From the NCBI RefSeq assembly GCF_000283155.1, contig NW_004454216.1, positions 4,582,846 to 4,646,845 of the forward strand: DNA of 64,000 bases, in the 5' to 3' direction. The translations under genes were made by a program, and so were the position numbers. The stretch's first letter is position 1. Every line of letters starts with the position of its first letter. This DNA is from Ceratotherium simum simum (taxonomy: Eukaryota > Chordata > Mammalia > Perissodactyla > Rhinocerotidae). The notes beneath the pieces were generated by a model. It was given only the letters and a program-made list of their open reading frames with translations. It was not told the origin of the DNA and did not search any database. This document shows positions 61,165 through 64,000 of this stretch, one piece after another.

Positions 61165-61372
61165 TTTTTTTCTTTTTCTTTCTCTTCCTTCCTTCCTTTC
61201 TTCCTTCCTTCCTCCCTCTCTCCCTCCCTCCCTCTCTCTTTCTCTTTCTTTCTTTCTCTGTCTCTCTCTGTCTCTCTCACTCTTTCCCTCCCTCCCTCCT
61301 TTCCTTCTTTCCTCCCTTCCTCTTTGCCTCTCTCTCCCCCTCTTTCTCTCTCTTGCTGTCCCTTTTGTTCCT
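61165..61372. repeat. Polypyrimidine tract, (CCTT)n/(CTTT)n/(CT)n
   Basis: About 205 bases of nearly pure C and T on the plus strand, with shifting short units. The 107-codon minus frame at 61137-61460 and the 76-codon plus frame at 61151-61381 are translations of it and not genes. Confidence 0.95.
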
Positions 61373-61885
61373 TACATGTGATAAAGTTCACCGTTCTAAA
61401 GTGTGCAGTTTGACAAATTTTAACAGTTGTATGTACATATGTAACTTTCATCTCAAACAAGATATTGAATATTTACATCATCAAAGAAAGTCTTCTGGTT
61501 TTTCCAGTCAATTTCATCCCTCCCTCGAGAGGTAATGACTTTCTGACTTCTATCTCCATAGATCAGGTTTGCCTCTTCTTGGACTTTATAGAATGAATCG
61601 TGTAGTATGGGGCTTTTTTTTTTTTGCAGGGGGACATATATCTGGCTACTTTTGCTTAACATAATGTGTTTGGTAGTCATCTGTGTTGTTATATATATCA
61701 GTAGCTCATTCTTTTCTATTACTGAATATGCCACATTCTCCGGGTGATGGACATTAGGATTCTTTCTGGCTTTGACTATAATGAGTAAGGTTGCTATGAA
61801 TATTTCTTTTACAAATCTATCACATGGACATTTGTTTTCATTTCTCTTGAATAAAACCTTAAGAGTGACACTTCTAGACCCACAT
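61373..61885 (-). repeat. LINE-1 3' UTR fragment, minus strand
   Basis: 'gataaagttcaccgttctaa', 'agtgtgcagtttgacaaatt', 'tagaatgaatcgtgtagtat', 'cttaacataatgtgtttggt' and 'catttgttttcatttctctt' are the reverse complement of an L1 3' end. The next segment repeats the same consensus stretch, so this is a separate copy from the L1 on its right. Confidence 0.85.
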
Positions 61886-61980
61886 ATATATAGAATTGAG
61901 GTAGCACCTTTATTGTGGAATAATTGAGGCATGCTAAACTGCAAGTATTCAAAGTATATCATTTGATCACTTTGGGCATA

Positions 61981-62310
61981 TGTATCACACTCTTTTTTTT
62001 TTTTTTTTTTGGTGAGGAAGATCAGCCCTGCGCTAACATCTGTGCTAATCCTCCTCTTTTTGCTGAGGAAGACCGGCTCTGAGCTAACATCTATTGTCAA
62101 TCCTCCTCCTTTTTTTTCCCCAAAGCCCCAGTAGATAGTTGTATGTCATAGTTGCACATCCTTCTAGTTGCTGTATGTGGGACGCGGCCTCAGCATGGCA
62201 GGAGAAGCGGTGCGTTGGTGTGCGCCTGGGATCAGATCCCGGGCCACCAGTAGTGGAGCACGCGCACTCAACTTGCTAAGCCATGGGGCTGGCCCCTGTA
62301 TCACACTCTT
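61981..62310 (-). mobile_element. ERE-type tRNA SINE, long hybrid form, with 14-bp duplication
   Basis: Inserted in the L1 above. It is flanked by exact copies of 'tgtatcacactctt' at 61981-61994 and 62297-62310. On the minus strand the head 'ggggccagccccatggctta' is followed by the 'cagcaactagaagg' body and 'ctactggggctttggggaaa'. The second tail module with two 'agctcagagc'-type units comes next, then the A tail (a T run on the plus strand). It has the same architecture as the copy at 2572. Confidence 0.95.
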
Positions 62311-62400
62311 AATCAGGATAAATCTTTCCATCATTTCCCAAAAGTATCCTGTGCCAATCTCTAATCCATTTGCACATACATACCCCAACCCCAGGAACTG

Positions 62401-62647
62401 CTGACTTGCTTTCTTTTTTTTTTTTTTTTAAAGATTTTATTTATTTTATTTTTTTCCCCCCAAAGCCCCAGTGGATAGTTGTATGTCGTAGCTGCACATC
62501 CTTCTAGTTGCTGTATGTGGGACTCGGCCTCAGGATGAACGGAGAAGTGGTGCCTCAATGCGCACCCAGGATCCGAACCCGGGCCACCAGCATCGCAGCG
62601 CACGCACTTAACCACCAAGCCACAGGGCCGGCCCTGACGTGCTTTCT
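62401..62647 (-). mobile_element. ERE-type tRNA SINE, short form, with duplication
   Basis: Inserted in the same L1 about 90 bases to the right of the previous one. Flanking copies 'ctgacttgctttct' (62401-62414) and 'ctgacgtgctttct' (62634-62647) differ at one base. On the minus strand the head begins 'gggccggccctgtggcttgg' and the B box reads 'ggttcggatcctgg'. The 'actggggctttgggggg' segment runs into an A/T-rich tail. Confidence 0.95.
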
Positions 62648-64000
62648 GACACTATAAATTGGTTTGCATTTTATAGAATTTTATATAAATGGAATTACAC
62701 AAAATAGAGTACAATATGTACTCTATTTTGTCTGGCATAATTCTTTCATTCCACATAAGGATTTTGACAATAGTCTGTGTTGTTGTGTGTTTCAATAGTT
62801 ATTTCCTTTTTATTGCTAACAACATTTCGTTGTATGAATATACCATCATTTGCTTGTCTGTTCACCTGTTGATGAATACTTGTATTTTCCCCAGTTTTTA
62901 GCTCTTACAAATAAAGCTGCAATGAACATTTGTGTAAACTCTTTGTGTGGACATTCGTTTTATCTTCTGTTGGGTAGATAACTAGTTGTAAAATGACTGG
63001 GCTGTGTGGTAGGCATATATTGAAGTTTTTAAGAAACTGCAAAATTTTTTCCAAAAATTTCCATAAGTTTCCAAAGGTAGTTATAGCATTCCCACCAAAA
63101 GCATTTAAGAATTGCAGTTGCTTCACATCCTCATCAGTACTTAGGAGGCCAAATTTTTTTGTGTGGTGATGGTGGTTGTTTTTAAATTTTAGCCTTTCTA
63201 ATGGGTATATAGGGGGTATCTCCTTGTGTTTTCAATTTTCATTTCTCCAGCAGCCAGTGATGTTGTGCATTGTTTCATGTGCTATTGGCTATTCATATCT
63301 TTTCAAATCTTTTATCCATTTTCTTGTTGAGTTGTTTACCTTCTTATGGCTGAGTTCAAAAATTTCTTTATATGTTTTGGATACAAGCTTTTTGCCTGAT
63401 ATATGTGAATATATTCTACCAATCTGTAGCTTGCCTTTTTGTTTACTTAATGTCTTTGGAGATTAGAAGCTTTTAATGTTGATAAAGCCCGCTTTATCCA
63501 TTTTGTTTTCTTGTATGGCTCATGGTATTGCGTTCTAAGAAATTTTGCCTGCCCCAGAATCAAAAAACTTTCTCCTAGGAGTTTTGTAGTTTTAGGCTTT
63601 ACATTTAGGATTGTAATCCAATTTGAGTTAATTTTTGTGTATAGTATGAGGTGAGGGTAGAGGTTCACATTTTTCCATACAGGTATTCATTTATCTATTT
63701 CTGGACTCTCTTTTCTGTTCCATTGATCTACATCTACCTTTTTGCAAATACCAAAACTATCTTGATTACTGTAGATTTATAGTAAGTCTTGAAATCAGGT
63801 CAAGTAAATCTAACTTTGTTCTGCTTTTTTAAAATTGCTTTGGTTATTCTAGATCTTTTGCATTTCTGTGCAGATTTAAAAATCAACTTGTCAATTTCTA
63901 CTAAAAACAGCCTGCTAGAATTTTAATTGGGCTTATGTTGAATCCATACATCAGTTTGGTAAGAATTACTGTATTAATATTAAAGTGAGTCTGGTCAATT

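Larger units (their letters stand above)
61898..64000 (-). repeat. LINE-1 (L1M group), 3' end into ORF2, minus strand, runs off window
   Basis: The L1 3' end starts near 'ttattgtggaataattgagg'. It passes through 'ttttatataaatggaattac', 'gctgcaatgaacatttgtgt', 'actgggctgtgtggtaggca', 'tttcatgtgctattggctat', 'ttgagttaatttttgtgtat' and 'cttgattactgtagatttat'. The right part (about 63450-64000) corresponds to the C-terminal part of ORF2 in reverse complement, broken by stops and indels. Two EREs interrupt it. The 215-codon frame at 61453-62100 is stitched from L1 and ERE sequence and is not a gene. Confidence 0.88.

Noticed and set aside
61453..62100. Longest open frame in the window (215 codons, minus strand)
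   Set aside because: Its first part is translated ERE tail (repeated Ser-Lys-Lys-Arg-rich segments from the tail units) and the rest is L1 3' UTR. It is a chance frame through repeats.

Overview
The window is AT-rich vertebrate nuclear DNA with no gene that I can support. No open frame longer than about 215 codons exists. The longest ones are made of repeat sequence, and nothing looks like a protein domain, a CpG island or an RNA gene. It reads as intergenic or deep-intronic DNA of a placental mammal.

The lineage is indicated by several tRNA-derived SINEs with a head close to 'GGGCCGGCCC.GTGGC.TAGCGGTTAAG', of the ERE type known from odd-toed ungulates (Perissodactyla). From memory, the body variant 'CATACAGCAACTAGAAGG...CTACTGGGGCTTTGGGG' fits rhinoceros or tapir better than horse. 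That last step is an inference I could not test.

Layout. 1-5.9 kb: a MIR, an L1 3' fragment, an ERE, an old CR1/L3-like relic and an MLT1-type LTR. 5.9-12 kb: mostly unique sequence with one MIR. 12-16.4 kb: MIR, MER20-like, ERE and L2 copies. 16.4-21 kb: mostly unique, with microsatellites. 21-27.1 kb: dense repeats, including two EREs, an LTR inside an L2-like element, and a SINE with a tRNA-Glu-like head inside a MIR. 27.1-30.3 kb: two MIRs and unique sequence with a possible regulatory block. 30.4-31.9 kb: L1. 32-53 kb: sparse MIR, L2 and ERE copies in largely unique DNA, including an odd decayed 15-bp periodic segment near 40.0-40.4 kb. 53-61.1 kb: L1, MIR and L2 copies, a polypyrimidine tract and AT-rich simple repeats. 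61.1-64 kb: stacked minus-strand L1 segments, one hit by two EREs with visible target-site duplications.

No genes act together here. The history is one of layered retrotransposition. Ancient MIR, L2 and L3 copies underlie L1M and MaLR insertions, and order-level tRNA SINEs are the youngest layer. Family names were assigned by eye from memory of consensus sequences. Element edges are accurate to roughly 10-30 bases unless a target-site duplication is described.
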